In this document: one piece after another, positions 54,352 to 64,000 of the stretch | How the letters are laid out: each line of letters opens with the position of its first letter | How positions within the stretch are numbered: the first letter of the stretch is position 1 | Notes under the pieces: model-generated | Seen by the model: only the letters and a program-made list of their open reading frames with translations | Databases searched by the model: none | Told to the model about the DNA's origin: nothing | Assembly (NCBI RefSeq): GCF_002727185.1 | Contig: NZ_NIZW01000011.1 | Location: 62,001 to 126,000, forward strand | Direction of reading: 5' to 3' | Length of the DNA: 64,000 bases | DNA from: Rhodopirellula bahusiensis | GTDB taxonomy: Bacteria; Planctomycetota; Planctomycetia; Pirellulales; Pirellulaceae | Program-made: the position numbers and the translations under genes

Positions 54352-55842
54352 TCACTTCCCTTCTGCGGTCCGGTCTCGCATCCACTGGATGTTTCGCTCG
54401 ACGGTTTGCAGGTGTTCCGGTGTCGCTCGGCGGCGAAGCGTGTCCAAGTAAACCTTCATGTCGCTCTCATACTGAGCTTCTGACTCCGGCATTCGGCCTT
54501 GATCGTTGGTTCGTTCCATCCAATCGTTCAGCTTTCCTCGCAAAGCAATCAGCGTTGCGTGGTGCTCGGAATCATCGGCCAAGTTGTGCAACTCGTGCGG
54601 GTCGCTCTCCAAGTCATACAGTTCCTCTTCGGGACGAGTTTCTTGAAAGAGCAGCGATTGATCGTCATTCAACCTGCCCGCCGCATTGCTTTCACGAAGT
54701 GCGATCAAGATGGCCTTCGCATCCTTGTAAGCACACGGTTGCAAGTACGGGCGATTTGGCAAGAAGTTGCGGATGTACTTGAAATGATCGGTTCGAACGG
54801 ACCGGATGTGGTCCACGGTTTCATCGCAACGATCGCGAGCGGCGAAGACCGCGTCGCGTCGTTCGTAGTCTGCCGCCAGAATGTCTTGGGCTTGCATGGA
54901 ATCGGGGATGTCGATTCCCGCGGCGGCCAACGACAACGCGGCGATGTCAATGTGCTCGACCAAATCATCTCGCACGGTCCCTTGTTCGATGCCGGGGCCG
55001 TTCAGAACCAACGGAACGTGCAAGCCTTCGTCGTACAAAAACTGCTTGCCACGCCCGTGACTGATCCCATGGTCGGTCATGAACAGGATCAGTGTGTTTT
55101 CGCGAACACCTTGGGATTCCAGCATTGCGACAACGTCACCGACCATCGCATCGGTCATGCGAACGGAATCGAGGTATGCGGCCCAGTCGCGGACGATGTC
55201 AGGGTGGTTGGGATAGTACGGAGGCAAGACAACTGATTCGATCGGCGTTGATTTACCAAAGCGTTTTTTCGCCGCGGTCGCAACTTTGTCCCATCCTTTC
55301 GCGTCTTTGCCACGAAGTTTGCCGCCTTGCGTTTGGATCTGAGCGAAGAACGGCTGGCCCGGGGCGTGGTCCGACCAGTCGGCTGAATCGTAGATCGTCG
55401 CGTCCCATTCGAAGTTGTAGTCTGTTTTGCCCAAACGACCGTTGGTAGGCCAACCAGTGATAGAAGTGTGGTACCCGGCGTCTTGTAACAGCTTTGGCAG
55501 CATCGTCACGTTGGCAGGCAGATAAATCTTTTCGGTGCCCCGTCCGCTGCGATGGTGATGTGCCCCTATGGTCGTTTGGTACATGCCAGTGATGAAGGCG
55601 GAACGGCACGTCGAGCAAACGGGCGCGGTCACGTAAGCGTGATTGAACTGAACTCCGCCTTTGGCCAACGCGTCAACGTTGGGAGTCTCGATCGCGGTCT
55701 CGCCGTAGCAAGAAAAGTGAGCCGACATGTCGTCAGGAATGATCCAGACAATATTGGGCCGATCGTCGGCAGAGGTGTCATGGAGCCAACAGGTCGCAAG
55801 TACTGTAAGAAACGCCAGTGGTAGCGAGTGAGCGAATTTCAT
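54352..55842 (-). CDS. Sulfatase
   Basis: This 496-aa protein has a signal peptide (PLAFLTVLATCWL) and the sulfatase start RPNIVWIIPDD. The modified-residue motif is CSTCRSAFITG (Cys76-80), in place of the usual CxPSR, so the third position is Thr instead of Pro. Later motifs include LFMTDHGISHGRGKQF. Sulfatases release sulfate from algal or animal polysaccharides, and many copies are typical of marine planctomycetes. The anaerobic-type activating enzyme is not in the window. Confidence 0.9.
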   Translation of the reverse strand: MKFAHSLPLAFLTVLATCWLHDTSADDRPNIVWIIPDDMSAHFSCYGETAIETPNVDALAKGGVQFNHAYVTAPVCSTCRSAFITGMYQTTIGAHHHRSGRGTEKIYLPANVTMLPKLLQDAGYHTSITGWPTNGRLGKTDYNFEWDATIYDSADWSDHAPGQPFFAQIQTQGGKLRGKDAKGWDKVATAAKKRFGKSTPIESVVLPPYYPNHPDIVRDWAAYLDSVRMTDAMVGDVVAMLESQGVRENTLILFMTDHGISHGRGKQFLYDEGLHVPLVLNGPGIEQGTVRDDLVEHIDIAALSLAAAGIDIPDSMQAQDILAADYERRDAVFAARDRCDETVDHIRSVRTDHFKYIRNFLPNRPYLQPCAYKDAKAILIALRESNAAGRLNDDQSLLFQETRPEEELYDLESDPHELHNLADDSEHHATLIALRGKLNDWMERTNDQGRMPESEAQYESDMKVYLDTLRRRATPEHLQTVERNIQWMRDRTAEGK

Positions 55843-56104
55843 GTGGTGGGGCTTGGGTGGGATGCAGAACGTCGGGGGGCAATGACATTTGTCCGATACG
55901 ATTCAAAAGATAACCTGTTTCAATCTGTGGCGTTGGATTGCATCTTCACACCGGATTGCACAGCCACCGAATCGCTCAGCTATACTTCGGCGATGCATTT
56001 TCCCGAGTGCGATTGTCTTGGCAACCAGTTCTGCTGATCACGCCAAGCGACGATTCGCGAAAGCATGCCCACCTCCATCCCCGCCCCGTATCCACGAGCA
56101 ATCG

Positions 56105-56893
56105 ATGTTCTTTTCCTCTGGCTTTGTGCCAAACCGTTTGTGTCCGTCCCTGGATCGTCTCCGTGAATTTTCGCGGAAGACTTTTGGCTTGCTCTCTCTC
56201 GCAGCCGTTGTCAGCGGCGGTCCCGCCGTGGCCGAGGAGTCCAAGACTGGCAAACTGATCTTTGAAGACCGTTTTGAACGCAACGAATCACAGGAAGAAC
56301 GGGACGAAGTCGGCAACGGTTGGAACACCAACAGCAAGTCTCGAGCGAACGGGCACAAGCAGGTTGATTTGAAGGACGGTGCCATGCGCATCTTCATTCA
56401 CGAAACCGCTGACCATGGCGTCTCAGTGACCCATCCGATGGAATTTCGCGATGGCCGTGTTGAGTTGAAGTTCATGCTGGAACATCCGAAGGACTCATTG
56501 GGTCTGAACTTCGCCGACCTGAAGTACAAGAAGGTTTGGGCCGGGCATCTGTTTCGTGTCAACGTGGGTGTGAAGGCGGTCGAGATTGCGGATTTGAAAA
56601 CTGGCGTGATGGACCTGAAAACACGCGAAGCACGCAAGGCTGGGACGGTTTCCGATGAAGTGAAAGAAAAGCTGAAGACCAAGACAAAGCGAGTGCCGCA
56701 CAAGCTGGAAACGGGAAAGTGGTATCACGTTGCCGCGGAAGTGGTGGGCGACACGATGGCGGTTTCGATCGACGGGGAAGAGGTCGCGTCGTTCTCCTCG
56801 GAAGGGATGGCTCACCCGACCAAGCGTTTGTTGCGGTTGGCAATTAAACGAAACGTCGTGGTGGATGACCTGCAAATCTATTCGCTGGATTGA
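56105..56893 (+). CDS. Exported LamG/DUF1080-like protein
   Basis: This 262-aa protein has a basic N-terminus and a hydrophobic stretch (GLLSLAAVVSGGPAVA) ending at a likely signal-peptide cleavage site. The rest is beta-rich (DGRVELKFML, KWYHVAAEVVGDTMAVSIDGEEV), like a concanavalin-type carbohydrate-binding domain. Such domains bind or hydrolyse sugars. The 262 bases upstream hold no gene. It precedes the CE15-like esterase by 67 bases. Confidence 0.75.
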   Translation: MFFSSGFVPNRLCPSLDRLREFSRKTFGLLSLAAVVSGGPAVAEESKTGKLIFEDRFERNESQEERDEVGNGWNTNSKSRANGHKQVDLKDGAMRIFIHETADHGVSVTHPMEFRDGRVELKFMLEHPKDSLGLNFADLKYKKVWAGHLFRVNVGVKAVEIADLKTGVMDLKTREARKAGTVSDEVKEKLKTKTKRVPHKLETGKWYHVAAEVVGDTMAVSIDGEEVASFSSEGMAHPTKRLLRLAIKRNVVVDDLQIYSLD

Positions 56894-56960
56894 CATTCAA
56901 TCGCATCGCTACGTGTTCAAGATGCTTTTAACTTTCCAAATCATTCATTCAGAGGCGAAG

Positions 56961-58310
56961 ATGCATATTCGAAAAAACTGCGGACGATTGGTGACGGGGA
57001 TCGTTGTCGTGGCACTTGTGTCCATCACGACCTCCGCAATGGCTCAAACAACCAAGAAGTTTGTAGCGAATTACGACGAAGCGAAGATCCCTGCCTACGA
57101 ACTGCCCGCCGCGTTGCAAACGCAGGACGGTGACCCGGTCGAAACGGCGGAACAGTGGAATGACCGACGGGCGGAGACATTGAGACTGTTTGAGGAGCAT
57201 GTGTTCGGCATCATGCCTGAGCAACGCAACATCAAGGTGAAGGTGGTTCGTAGTGACCGCGATTATCGACCGGGCGTGACGCGTCACGAATTGGACGTTT
57301 CCATTTTGCCTTTGGACGCATCGAGCGATCGATCGCCGTTGGTGGTCCAGGTTTTGGCTGACGTGCCACAATCGGACTCTCCGGCACCAGCAATCTTGGG
57401 GCTGAACTTTCAAGGCAACCACACCATCGACAACGACCCAAGAACGCGAATTCCGTCCAGTTGGGTTCGCGATCGGCGGAATGGATCGACCGATGGCAAC
57501 AAGGCGATTGAAGCCGGCCGTGGTGTCGCGTCGACTCGATGGCCATCGAAAATGATAACTGACCGAGGGTATGCGATGATCACGGTCTACTACGGTGACA
57601 TTGACCCGGACTTTGATGATGGATTCGAAAATGGCGTCCATGGCGTGATGCCAGAATTCATCGAGTCATTGCCAGAAGACCATCGCCCCGGAAGCATTGC
57701 CGGTTGGGCGTATGGATTGTCTTGTGTTTTGGATGCGATCGAGCAAGCCGATGCACTGAACGTGGATGCGACAAAAGTTGGCGTGCTTGGCCACTCGCGA
57801 TTGGGCAAGACTTCGTTGTGGGCTGGAGCGACGGATCCTCGATTCGCGATGGTGATCAGCAATGATTCAGGGTGCGGTGGCGCAGCACTTTGCCGGCGTG
57901 CGATTGGCGAAACCGTTGCACGCATCAACACTTCGTTTCCGCACTGGTTCAATGACGCCTACTTGCAATACAACGAGAACGAATCCGCACTTCCGATTGA
58001 CCAGCATCAATTGATTGCGTTGTCGGCTCCGCGAGCGATCGCGGTCGGAAGTGCAACGCAAGATGAATGGGCCGACCCCAAAGGCGAGTTCTTGGCATGG
58101 CAGGCCGCCGCACCGGTCTATGAACTGCTGGGGATGTCTTCGGACGATGTCAAAGTTGCTGAAGACGCGTCGATGCCGAAGAAGCAATCGGTCATCAATG
58201 CGGGCCCGATGCAGTACCATCTTCGGGAAGGCAAACACGATCTGGCTGACTACGATTGGGAGTGTTATTTGGATCTCGCAGATCGGACGCTGCAAACCGA
58301 GTCTCGATGA
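56961..58310 (+). CDS. CE15-type glucuronoyl-esterase-like hydrolase
   Basis: This 449-aa protein has a signal peptide (VVVALVSITTSAMA), an N-terminal lid region and the nucleophile motif VGVLGHSRLGKTSLWAGA, which matches the GCSRxGK/GHSRLGK signature of glucuronoyl esterases. FPHWFNDAY and LREGKHDL are consistent with the catalytic Glu/His region. These enzymes cut ester links between lignin and glucuronoxylan, or related sugar esters. Its stop overlaps the helicase start (ATGA). Confidence 0.88.
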   Translation: MHIRKNCGRLVTGIVVVALVSITTSAMAQTTKKFVANYDEAKIPAYELPAALQTQDGDPVETAEQWNDRRAETLRLFEEHVFGIMPEQRNIKVKVVRSDRDYRPGVTRHELDVSILPLDASSDRSPLVVQVLADVPQSDSPAPAILGLNFQGNHTIDNDPRTRIPSSWVRDRRNGSTDGNKAIEAGRGVASTRWPSKMITDRGYAMITVYYGDIDPDFDDGFENGVHGVMPEFIESLPEDHRPGSIAGWAYGLSCVLDAIEQADALNVDATKVGVLGHSRLGKTSLWAGATDPRFAMVISNDSGCGGAALCRRAIGETVARINTSFPHWFNDAYLQYNENESALPIDQHQLIALSAPRAIAVGSATQDEWADPKGEFLAWQAAAPVYELLGMSSDDVKVAEDASMPKKQSVINAGPMQYHLREGKHDLADYDWECYLDLADRTLQTESR

Positions 58311-60799
58311 ATCGACTTCCAATCGAAGATGTTCTCTCGCCGCTGCAAACGGCGATCGGAAACGGAACCGCGGTGGTGCTGAAGGCTCCACCGGGTGCGG
58401 GCAAAACGACTGGGGTTCCGCCTGCGGTCTTGCAGACTCTGCTGGACAAGGACACCGTCGGTCAAATTTGGGTGATCCAGCCTCGACGATTGGCGGCACG
58501 TTCGGTGGCGGGCTGGATCGCGAAGTCGCGAAACGAGTCGGTGGGAGAGACGATCGGATATCACGTCCGAATGGATCGCCGCGAATCGGCGACGACACGC
58601 GTGTTGTTCATGACGACCGGGATGTTCCTTCGGCGGATGCAGTCCGATCCGTTGTTGGAAAAGGTCGCTTGTGTGGTGCTGGATGAATTTCACGAGCGAA
58701 CCTTGGAACTGGATTTGGCTCTCGCGATGACGCATCGGTTGCGTTCCGAACTGCGAGATGACCTGGGTTTGGTGGTCATGTCAGCGACGATGGAAACGGA
58801 ACCCATCGTGGCGTTTTTGAATCGGTCCAATCCGCAAAACGCAGTGCCGCTCCGCTGTGAAGGACGGGCGTTTCCCGTTTCGGTTCATCACGGCGAAGAT
58901 CGACCGGGCGAACGGATCGAAAGACGCATCGTCAAACCAATCCGTGAGGCGTTGGAAAGCAGCAACGGTCATGTGCTGGTGTTCTTGCCCGGTGTGGGTG
59001 AAATCCACCGAGTTCAGTCGGAGTTGGAACGAGCCGACCTGGCTGGGGATGCTCGCGTTGTTGTGCTGCACGGATCGCTTTCGCCAAAGCAGCAAGACGA
59101 AGCCATCCGGCCATCGAAATTTCGCAAAATCGTCTTGTCGACCAACATCGCGGAGACCTCGGTGACGGTCGATGGTGTGACCGCGGTGGTGGATTCAGGA
59201 ATGGCAAAGGTTCCCCGATTCGATTCACGTCGTGGACTGACGCGACTTGAAACGACATCCATTTCGCTGGCGTCCGCCGACCAACGATCGGGGCGTGCTG
59301 GACGGACGGCACCTGGGGAGGCTTACCGTTTGTGGAGCCAGGCGGCTCAACGGTCTCGCGAAGAATATGACGTGCCAGAAATCATGCGAGCTGACCTGAG
59401 TGACATGGTGTTGATGCTGGCCAGCCACGGTGAAACGGATTTGTTCGCGATGCAGTGGCTGACCGCTCCTCCGGAACACGCGGTTGAGTCCGCTCAGTCG
59501 CTGCTGCGGATGTTGGGGGCGATCGACGGAAGCGGACGAATTTCTGAAGGTGGGCGGGCCATGGCGTCGTTGCCACTTCATCCGCGTATTGCTCGGATGG
59601 CCACCGTAGCGGTTGGCTCGTTGGCAAAGTCTTCAGTCGCGATCCTAGCGGCATTGATGAGCGAACGAGATCCGATGGAGAGCATCTCTTCCATGACGTT
59701 GGCGGAGAAGGTGGAGGCGATAGAAACCAATCGAGTTCCGCGAACGGTCCCTGCTTCGTCCATCAAAGCGATCCGTCAGATAGCAGAAACCATTCGCAAA
59801 TCTTTGCCTGGCAACGCGTCTGGGGAGATTGAGTCCACATCGGAGCTTGATCGAGAGACCGCGGTTGCTCGGGCTTTGCTATCGGCCTACCCCGATCGAG
59901 TCGTCTTGCGTCGCTCGGATTCGCCGGACCGCGGACGAATGGTTGGTGGTCGCGGAGTGTCCGGCCTGACTCGCGTGCTGGGTGAGATTTCGAACGAGGA
60001 TCTGTTGCTCTGTTTTGATGTCGACGGCGGTGGCACTGAATCTCGGGTCAGAGCGGCGGTCCCAATTCGAGAAGAGTGGTTGGACGAGGAACAAGTTCAA
60101 ACGCTGGCGTCGCAATCATGGGACCAGGAACGAGGTGCGGTTCGTTGTCGGCGACAGGTGACCTACGGCGATTTGGTGCTTCGCGAGACTCCGGCCAAAG
60201 TTCCCTGCAATGATGAGACCGCTTCGATCCTGTTTGAAAACGCCAAGACGGAACTGCCGCTCGGTGGACTGAAGTTTCAGAAGCTCTTGCATCGAATTGG
60301 AATGGTTGGCGAGATCGACGATCAGGTCCCAGTCGTTACCGGAGAGATGCATTTAGAGTTGCTTCGGCAGTTGTGCATGAATCGCTCGAGTCTGCAGGAA
60401 CTGAGGTCGGCGCCATGGAAGGATCATGTTCTCGGAATGATTGGCTACTCAGCTTGGCAAATTGTGCAATCCGAAGCGCCCGAGGAAGTCACTTTGCCCG
60501 GTGGCCGCAAAGCGGCGGTGCACTACGTCGAGGGCAAACCGCCTTGGATCGAAGTGAAGATTCAGTTGTGTTTTGGGTGGCCAGAAACGCCTCGGATTTT
60601 GCGTGGGCGAACGCCATTGCAGCTTCATTTGTTGGGCCCGAATGGTCGTCCTCAGCAGATCACGAATGACCTAGCCAGTTTTTGGGCCACGACTTACGGA
60701 GAAATCCGAAAGGAGCTTCGGCGTCGGTACCCGAAACACGATTGGCCGGAGGATCCTTTGTCCGCGACAGCGAGTTTCAACGGAATGAAGCGTCGCTGA
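58307..60799 (+). CDS. hrpB: ATP-dependent helicase HrpB
   Basis: This 830-aa DEAH/RHA helicase has Walker A PPGAGKTT (about 29-36), VLDEFHERTLELD (DEFH variant, about 125), SATMETE (motif III), TNIAETSVTV, and QRSGRAGRTAPGEAYRL (motif VI). HrpB is a conserved bacterial helicase whose exact RNA or DNA substrate is uncertain. The length fits the usual 800-850 aa. The ATG at 58307 overlaps the esterase stop. Confidence 0.95.
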   Translation: MNRLPIEDVLSPLQTAIGNGTAVVLKAPPGAGKTTGVPPAVLQTLLDKDTVGQIWVIQPRRLAARSVAGWIAKSRNESVGETIGYHVRMDRRESATTRVLFMTTGMFLRRMQSDPLLEKVACVVLDEFHERTLELDLALAMTHRLRSELRDDLGLVVMSATMETEPIVAFLNRSNPQNAVPLRCEGRAFPVSVHHGEDRPGERIERRIVKPIREALESSNGHVLVFLPGVGEIHRVQSELERADLAGDARVVVLHGSLSPKQQDEAIRPSKFRKIVLSTNIAETSVTVDGVTAVVDSGMAKVPRFDSRRGLTRLETTSISLASADQRSGRAGRTAPGEAYRLWSQAAQRSREEYDVPEIMRADLSDMVLMLASHGETDLFAMQWLTAPPEHAVESAQSLLRMLGAIDGSGRISEGGRAMASLPLHPRIARMATVAVGSLAKSSVAILAALMSERDPMESISSMTLAEKVEAIETNRVPRTVPASSIKAIRQIAETIRKSLPGNASGEIESTSELDRETAVARALLSAYPDRVVLRRSDSPDRGRMVGGRGVSGLTRVLGEISNEDLLLCFDVDGGGTESRVRAAVPIREEWLDEEQVQTLASQSWDQERGAVRCRRQVTYGDLVLRETPAKVPCNDETASILFENAKTELPLGGLKFQKLLHRIGMVGEIDDQVPVVTGEMHLELLRQLCMNRSSLQELRSAPWKDHVLGMIGYSAWQIVQSEAPEEVTLPGGRKAAVHYVEGKPPWIEVKIQLCFGWPETPRILRGRTPLQLHLLGPNGRPQQITNDLASFWATTYGEIRKELRRRYPKHDWPEDPLSATASFNGMKRR

Positions 60800-60852
60800 A
60801 TGCCAAGGATCAGACATTTTGTTAACGTAGTTGTTTGTTCGTCCGTTTCCCC

Positions 60853-61668
60853 ATGTCGAGTTCAACGATGGATCGATTCTCGTTTTCGCGTTCTATCCGC
60901 TATGCCGTGTTGCCCGCCGCTTTGATGCTGGGGGGATGCGGTTCCTCCTCGGCGCCCACGCCGAAGACACCGGAGGTTTCCACCGAACCCGATGTGACGC
61001 AGCCCGCGGAAGAACCAGCTGCCGTAAAGTCACGCCAACCGAATATGAACACGCCTGGCGGGATCACTCTGCCCGAGGGTGATTTGCCAGAGGCTCCGGT
61101 CAAACGTTCGAATCCGGGCGAGGGCGGAATGAGTCTGCCCGATGACTTGGATCTGGGAGCGAGCAGAGATGCTTCGGCGAACAACGACTCAGCGTCCGTT
61201 TTGGTTGCGACTGCTGAAGACGTTTCCATTGAATACGCGAAGTGGGAATCGGTCCGTGCGAAGGCCGGCAAGACCGGCAAAGTGACGGTGTTAGACCTCT
61301 GGTCGCTCGCATGTGGTCCTTGTCTGAAGGAGTTCCCCAACTTGGTCGCGATGCAGAAACGCTTCGGCGAAAAGGTTGTCGCGATGAGTGCCAACGTGGA
61401 CTTCGATGGACGCAAGACTCGTCCGCCTGAATCTTACGAACCCAAGGTCAGCGAGTTTCTCGGTGGCGTCGAAGCCGATTTTGACAACTACATCATCCAG
61501 ACACCCAGCGACGAAGTGTTTGAGAAGATTGGCATTGGATCGATTCCCGCAGTGATCGTGTTCGACGCGGATGGGAAATTGGTCAAGCTGTTCTCGGACG
61601 TCGGCGAGACGGCGGGCTTCACCTATGACGCCGACATCGTGCCGCTAGTTGAGAAACTGCTGAACTGA
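60853..61668 (+). CDS. TlpA-like thioredoxin-fold lipoprotein
   Basis: This 271-aa protein has a lipoprotein signal with lipobox LGGC (about 28-31), a Pro/Thr-rich linker (about 35-100), and a thioredoxin fold with LDLWSLACGPCLKEFP, in which CGPC is the redox pair. It probably acts as a membrane-bound thiol-disulfide oxidoreductase outside the cytoplasm, perhaps supporting cytochrome maturation. A cytochrome c gene follows after 94 bases. A second start exists six codons upstream. Confidence 0.87.
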   Translation: MSSSTMDRFSFSRSIRYAVLPAALMLGGCGSSSAPTPKTPEVSTEPDVTQPAEEPAAVKSRQPNMNTPGGITLPEGDLPEAPVKRSNPGEGGMSLPDDLDLGASRDASANNDSASVLVATAEDVSIEYAKWESVRAKAGKTGKVTVLDLWSLACGPCLKEFPNLVAMQKRFGEKVVAMSANVDFDGRKTRPPESYEPKVSEFLGGVEADFDNYIIQTPSDEVFEKIGIGSIPAVIVFDADGKLVKLFSDVGETAGFTYDADIVPLVEKLLN

Positions 61669-61762
61669 CTTCGGCTTCGACTATCCTTCGGTGCAGTCGG
61701 CCTCGTGCAAGTTGATTTGCGAACACTTTTGTTGAAACGCTGAAACACCTTTGGATCACAAC

Positions 61763-64000
61763 ATGGATCGGTCTGTCTTGCTGCGTTGCAAATGCGGGAT
61801 ATGGGTTGGCATCTTTCTCCTGATCGGTAGCGGCACCGCCGTGGCAGATCCACCAACGACGACACTCCGGCAAGCCATTCCGTTGGAGGCGCAGCTTCAA
61901 GCGGCTGATCCGCTTCATTTGGCACGCCAGGCAGGTCTTCGCGGTGATGCCAAACGCGGTGCTCTGGTGTTCTTCAAGTCGGCCGCCAATTGTGTGAGCT
62001 GCCATGGCGACGATCCGAACGCTTCACCGCTCGGACCGCCAATCGCGAGCCTTGGAAACGAGTTGACCAGTGAATACCTCGTTGATGCGTTGCTGCGTCC
62101 TTCCAAGCACATTCGCGGAGGCTATGAAACGTATTCGGTTTTGACTGAGGACGGGGAAGTCTTCAAAGGAATGCTGGTGAAGCAGGATGATTCCACGATC
62201 ACCATGCGGCTCGGCCAATCACCGGAAAAAGATTTCACTTTGTCGCGCGACGTGATTGAAGTGATGAAGAAGGACGAGCAATCCATGATGCCGGCTGGGT
62301 TGATGAAGTCCATTCAAACGCAGCGAGATTTCTTGGATCTGCTGAAATACGTGATGAGCGTAGCGAGAGGTGGCGAGATCGCTGAAAAAATGCTGCGGCC
62401 ATCGGCGGAACAGTTGATCGTCAAAGACGACTCGGTGAACCTGGACCACGCTGGCATTCTCCGTTCGCTGCGGTCAAGAGATATCGACGAAGGCAGACAA
62501 TTGTTTGAAGGCGACTGCGCCAATTGCCATGGTACCGATGGCAACCTTCCCGCTTTGCCGACTGCTCGAGCCTTCCGTTCGCAAAAGCTGAAGTTTGGTG
62601 CCGACCCCTACAAGATGTTCATGACGTTGACCAAGGGCAACGGGTTGATGGGGCCGATGACGTATCTGACTCCGCACCAGCGTTACCAGGTGGTTCATTA
62701 CATTCGCGAAACGTTGATGAAGGATCAGAACCCAGGCTATGAACCGATCAACGATGCTTATCTTGAATCGCTTCCTAAAGGGACCGAAGACGGCAAGCGA
62801 TTTGAGATTCAACCACGAGACTTTGGGCTGGCACTTGGTTCACAGCTGAGACGTGACTTCCCAAGCGTACTGACGCTGCCGTTGGGAGAATTGACGGTGT
62901 CTTATGACCTGCACACGATGGATTTGGCTGATGTGTGGTCGGGCGGGTTCTTGGATCTCAATGAGACTCAGCATCAACGCCCTCGCGGGGAAGGAACCGC
63001 GAATCCGGACGGAACCTCGGTGCCTGGACTGGCGGGGTGGCATTGGGGGCACGGAAGGAAGCTTGGCTATTCGCTGCCAAATAGCTTGCCACGCGGTCCG
63101 CTTCCAGAGAAGTGGATGGACTACCGTGGCTACTATCTGCTCGGTGATGAGGTCGTGCTGAGTTACCAAATCGATGGCCGCGAAGTTTTGGAACGCACGA
63201 CCGCCATCGATCAGCGGACGCTGGCACGCGAACTTTGGATTGGCCCCGGGTCCGAGTTGGTGCTGTCCGCCGGAAAAGGCCCCAGCGGCGGGACCAATTG
63301 GGAATACGATGTGGCAACCCAAGTGGCCTCGCTCGAAAGTTCGGAGCCCGAGAATTCGGCGTTCACGGCCGCCAGTGTTTCAGGTGATGATCGCGGTGTC
63401 TCTTGGAAGCTCGCCAAGGCGAAACGATTGAAGTTGACGATCCCAGTGGATCGATCAGCTCGTAGATTGCATGTCACCGTCACAGTGGGGGAATCGGAGA
63501 GCGAACTCTCCGCCTTTCGAATGCTGGCGGGCGATGCACTTGAGAAGCCTGTTATCGATTTATCAGAGTTGATCCAGGGCGATCAAACCAAACCCGAGCC
63601 CCTGCGCTGGCCTGGGGAAATTGCGACTGTTGGCACGTTGGGTTTGGAACAAGACGGCTACGCTCTCGACACGCTGACGCGACCCGATTCGACTCCTTGG
63701 AACACTTGGTTCCGCACCACGTCGCTAGACTTCTTTCCTGATGGCCGAATGGCGATCGCGACTCACGGCGGTGACATCTGGATCGTTTCGGGAATCGATG
63801 AAACACTCGAAGAACTTAGTTGGAAACGTTACGCGGCGGGTCTCTACGAACCCTTTGGAGTGAAGGTTGTCGATGGCGATGTGTTCGTGACCTGCAAAGA
63901 TCGCCTGGTGCGTTTGCATGATCGTGACGGGAATGGCGAAGCGGATTTTTACGAGAGTTTCAGCGCGGACACGGATGTATCCACGAACTTTCACGCTTTC
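61763..64000 (+). CDS. Cytochrome c/beta-propeller protein (5' part)
   Basis: The frame is open to the end of the window (746 codons) and has no stop, so this is the first part only. It has a signal peptide, two heme c motifs, CVSCH (about residue 77) and CANCH (about residue 253), a DUF6797-like central region, then repeats such as FFPDGRMAIATHGGDIWIV that look like the first blade of a beta-propeller. Planctomycetes have many such fusions, thought to oxidise sugars or alcohols. The ATG at 61763 follows an unconvincing ribosome site. Confidence 0.85.
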   Translation, partial: MDRSVLLRCKCGIWVGIFLLIGSGTAVADPPTTTLRQAIPLEAQLQAADPLHLARQAGLRGDAKRGALVFFKSAANCVSCHGDDPNASPLGPPIASLGNELTSEYLVDALLRPSKHIRGGYETYSVLTEDGEVFKGMLVKQDDSTITMRLGQSPEKDFTLSRDVIEVMKKDEQSMMPAGLMKSIQTQRDFLDLLKYVMSVARGGEIAEKMLRPSAEQLIVKDDSVNLDHAGILRSLRSRDIDEGRQLFEGDCANCHGTDGNLPALPTARAFRSQKLKFGADPYKMFMTLTKGNGLMGPMTYLTPHQRYQVVHYIRETLMKDQNPGYEPINDAYLESLPKGTEDGKRFEIQPRDFGLALGSQLRRDFPSVLTLPLGELTVSYDLHTMDLADVWSGGFLDLNETQHQRPRGEGTANPDGTSVPGLAGWHWGHGRKLGYSLPNSLPRGPLPEKWMDYRGYYLLGDEVVLSYQIDGREVLERTTAIDQRTLARELWIGPGSELVLSAGKGPSGGTNWEYDVATQVASLESSEPENSAFTAASVSGDDRGVSWKLAKAKRLKLTIPVDRSARRLHVTVTVGESESELSAFRMLAGDALEKPVIDLSELIQGDQTKPEPLRWPGEIATVGTLGLEQDGYALDTLTRPDSTPWNTWFRTTSLDFFPDGRMAIATHGGDIWIVSGIDETLEELSWKRYAAGLYEPFGVKVVDGDVFVTCKDRLVRLHDRDGNGEADFYESFSADTDVSTNFHAF

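Noticed and set aside
55955-55987. Possible sigma-70 promoter TTGCAC ... TATACT upstream of the LamG-like gene
   Set aside because: The 19-base spacing is longer than usual and similar matches are common by chance, so it is not listed as a feature.

Overview
The window looks like a piece of a planctomycete chromosome, most likely Rhodopirellula or a close Pirellulaceae relative. This is inferred from gene content: a Tat-type DUF1501 protein, a sulfatase, a glucuronoyl-esterase-like enzyme, a cytochrome c/beta-propeller protein, a TadE/TadG set, and a MoxR-DUF4350-DUF4129-SpoIIM cluster. No ribosomal RNA or other decisive marker is present.

Positions 181-27369 are an integrated mobile element. 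A 43-bp direct repeat (181-223 and 27327-27369) flanks it. The right copy is the 3' part of an intact tRNA-Arg(ACG) gene (minus strand, 27401-27328). A tyrosine recombinase and a small helix-turn-helix protein lie next to that tRNA. The left end holds a replication module (clamp-loader-like AAA+ protein, NrS-1-like primase-polymerase, ribbon-helix-helix protein). The middle carries a defence locus: an RtcR-like CARF/sigma-54 activator, a sigma-54 promoter, the fused remains of hsdR and hsdS, an unrecognised 380-aa protein, and a CBASS pair (patatin phospholipase plus CD-NTase) followed by an exported class-3-type lipase. Next comes a toxin / MqsA-like antitoxin / KGGVGR-ATPase run, then a DUF932 protein, a phosphatase, a RecB-like Fe-S nuclease, a WYL regulator and a truncated paralogue, an RNase J-like enzyme and several unknown genes. 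No relaxase, conjugation, capsid or terminase gene was seen. A bipartite motif occurs near both ends, upstream of the replication genes and upstream of the xis/int pair.

Positions 27370-64000 are ordinary chromosome. A minus-strand operon (SpoIIM, membrane protein, DUF4129, DUF4350, MoxR; 33352 to 27499) is linked throughout by short overlaps. Then come moaA, a prepilin peptidase facing away from a three-gene TadE/TadE/TadG set, a GlmU-like protein, a TIM-barrel sugar isomerase-like protein, a 1081-aa exported protein, DUF1501, a membrane-linked Ser/Thr kinase, a ParE-type toxin-antitoxin pair, small membrane proteins, an esterase, an ADP-ribosylglycohydrolase, a sulfatase, a LamG-like exported protein, a CE15-like esterase, the helicase HrpB, a TlpA-like lipoprotein and the start of a cytochrome c/beta-propeller protein that runs off the end.

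The most promising system is 4274-11396. A CARF-domain sigma-54 activator sits directly before a sigma-54 promoter whose downstream genes are a collapsed type I restriction locus, an uncharacterised protein and CBASS. This suggests that defence transcription is switched on by a nucleotide or RNA-end ligand.
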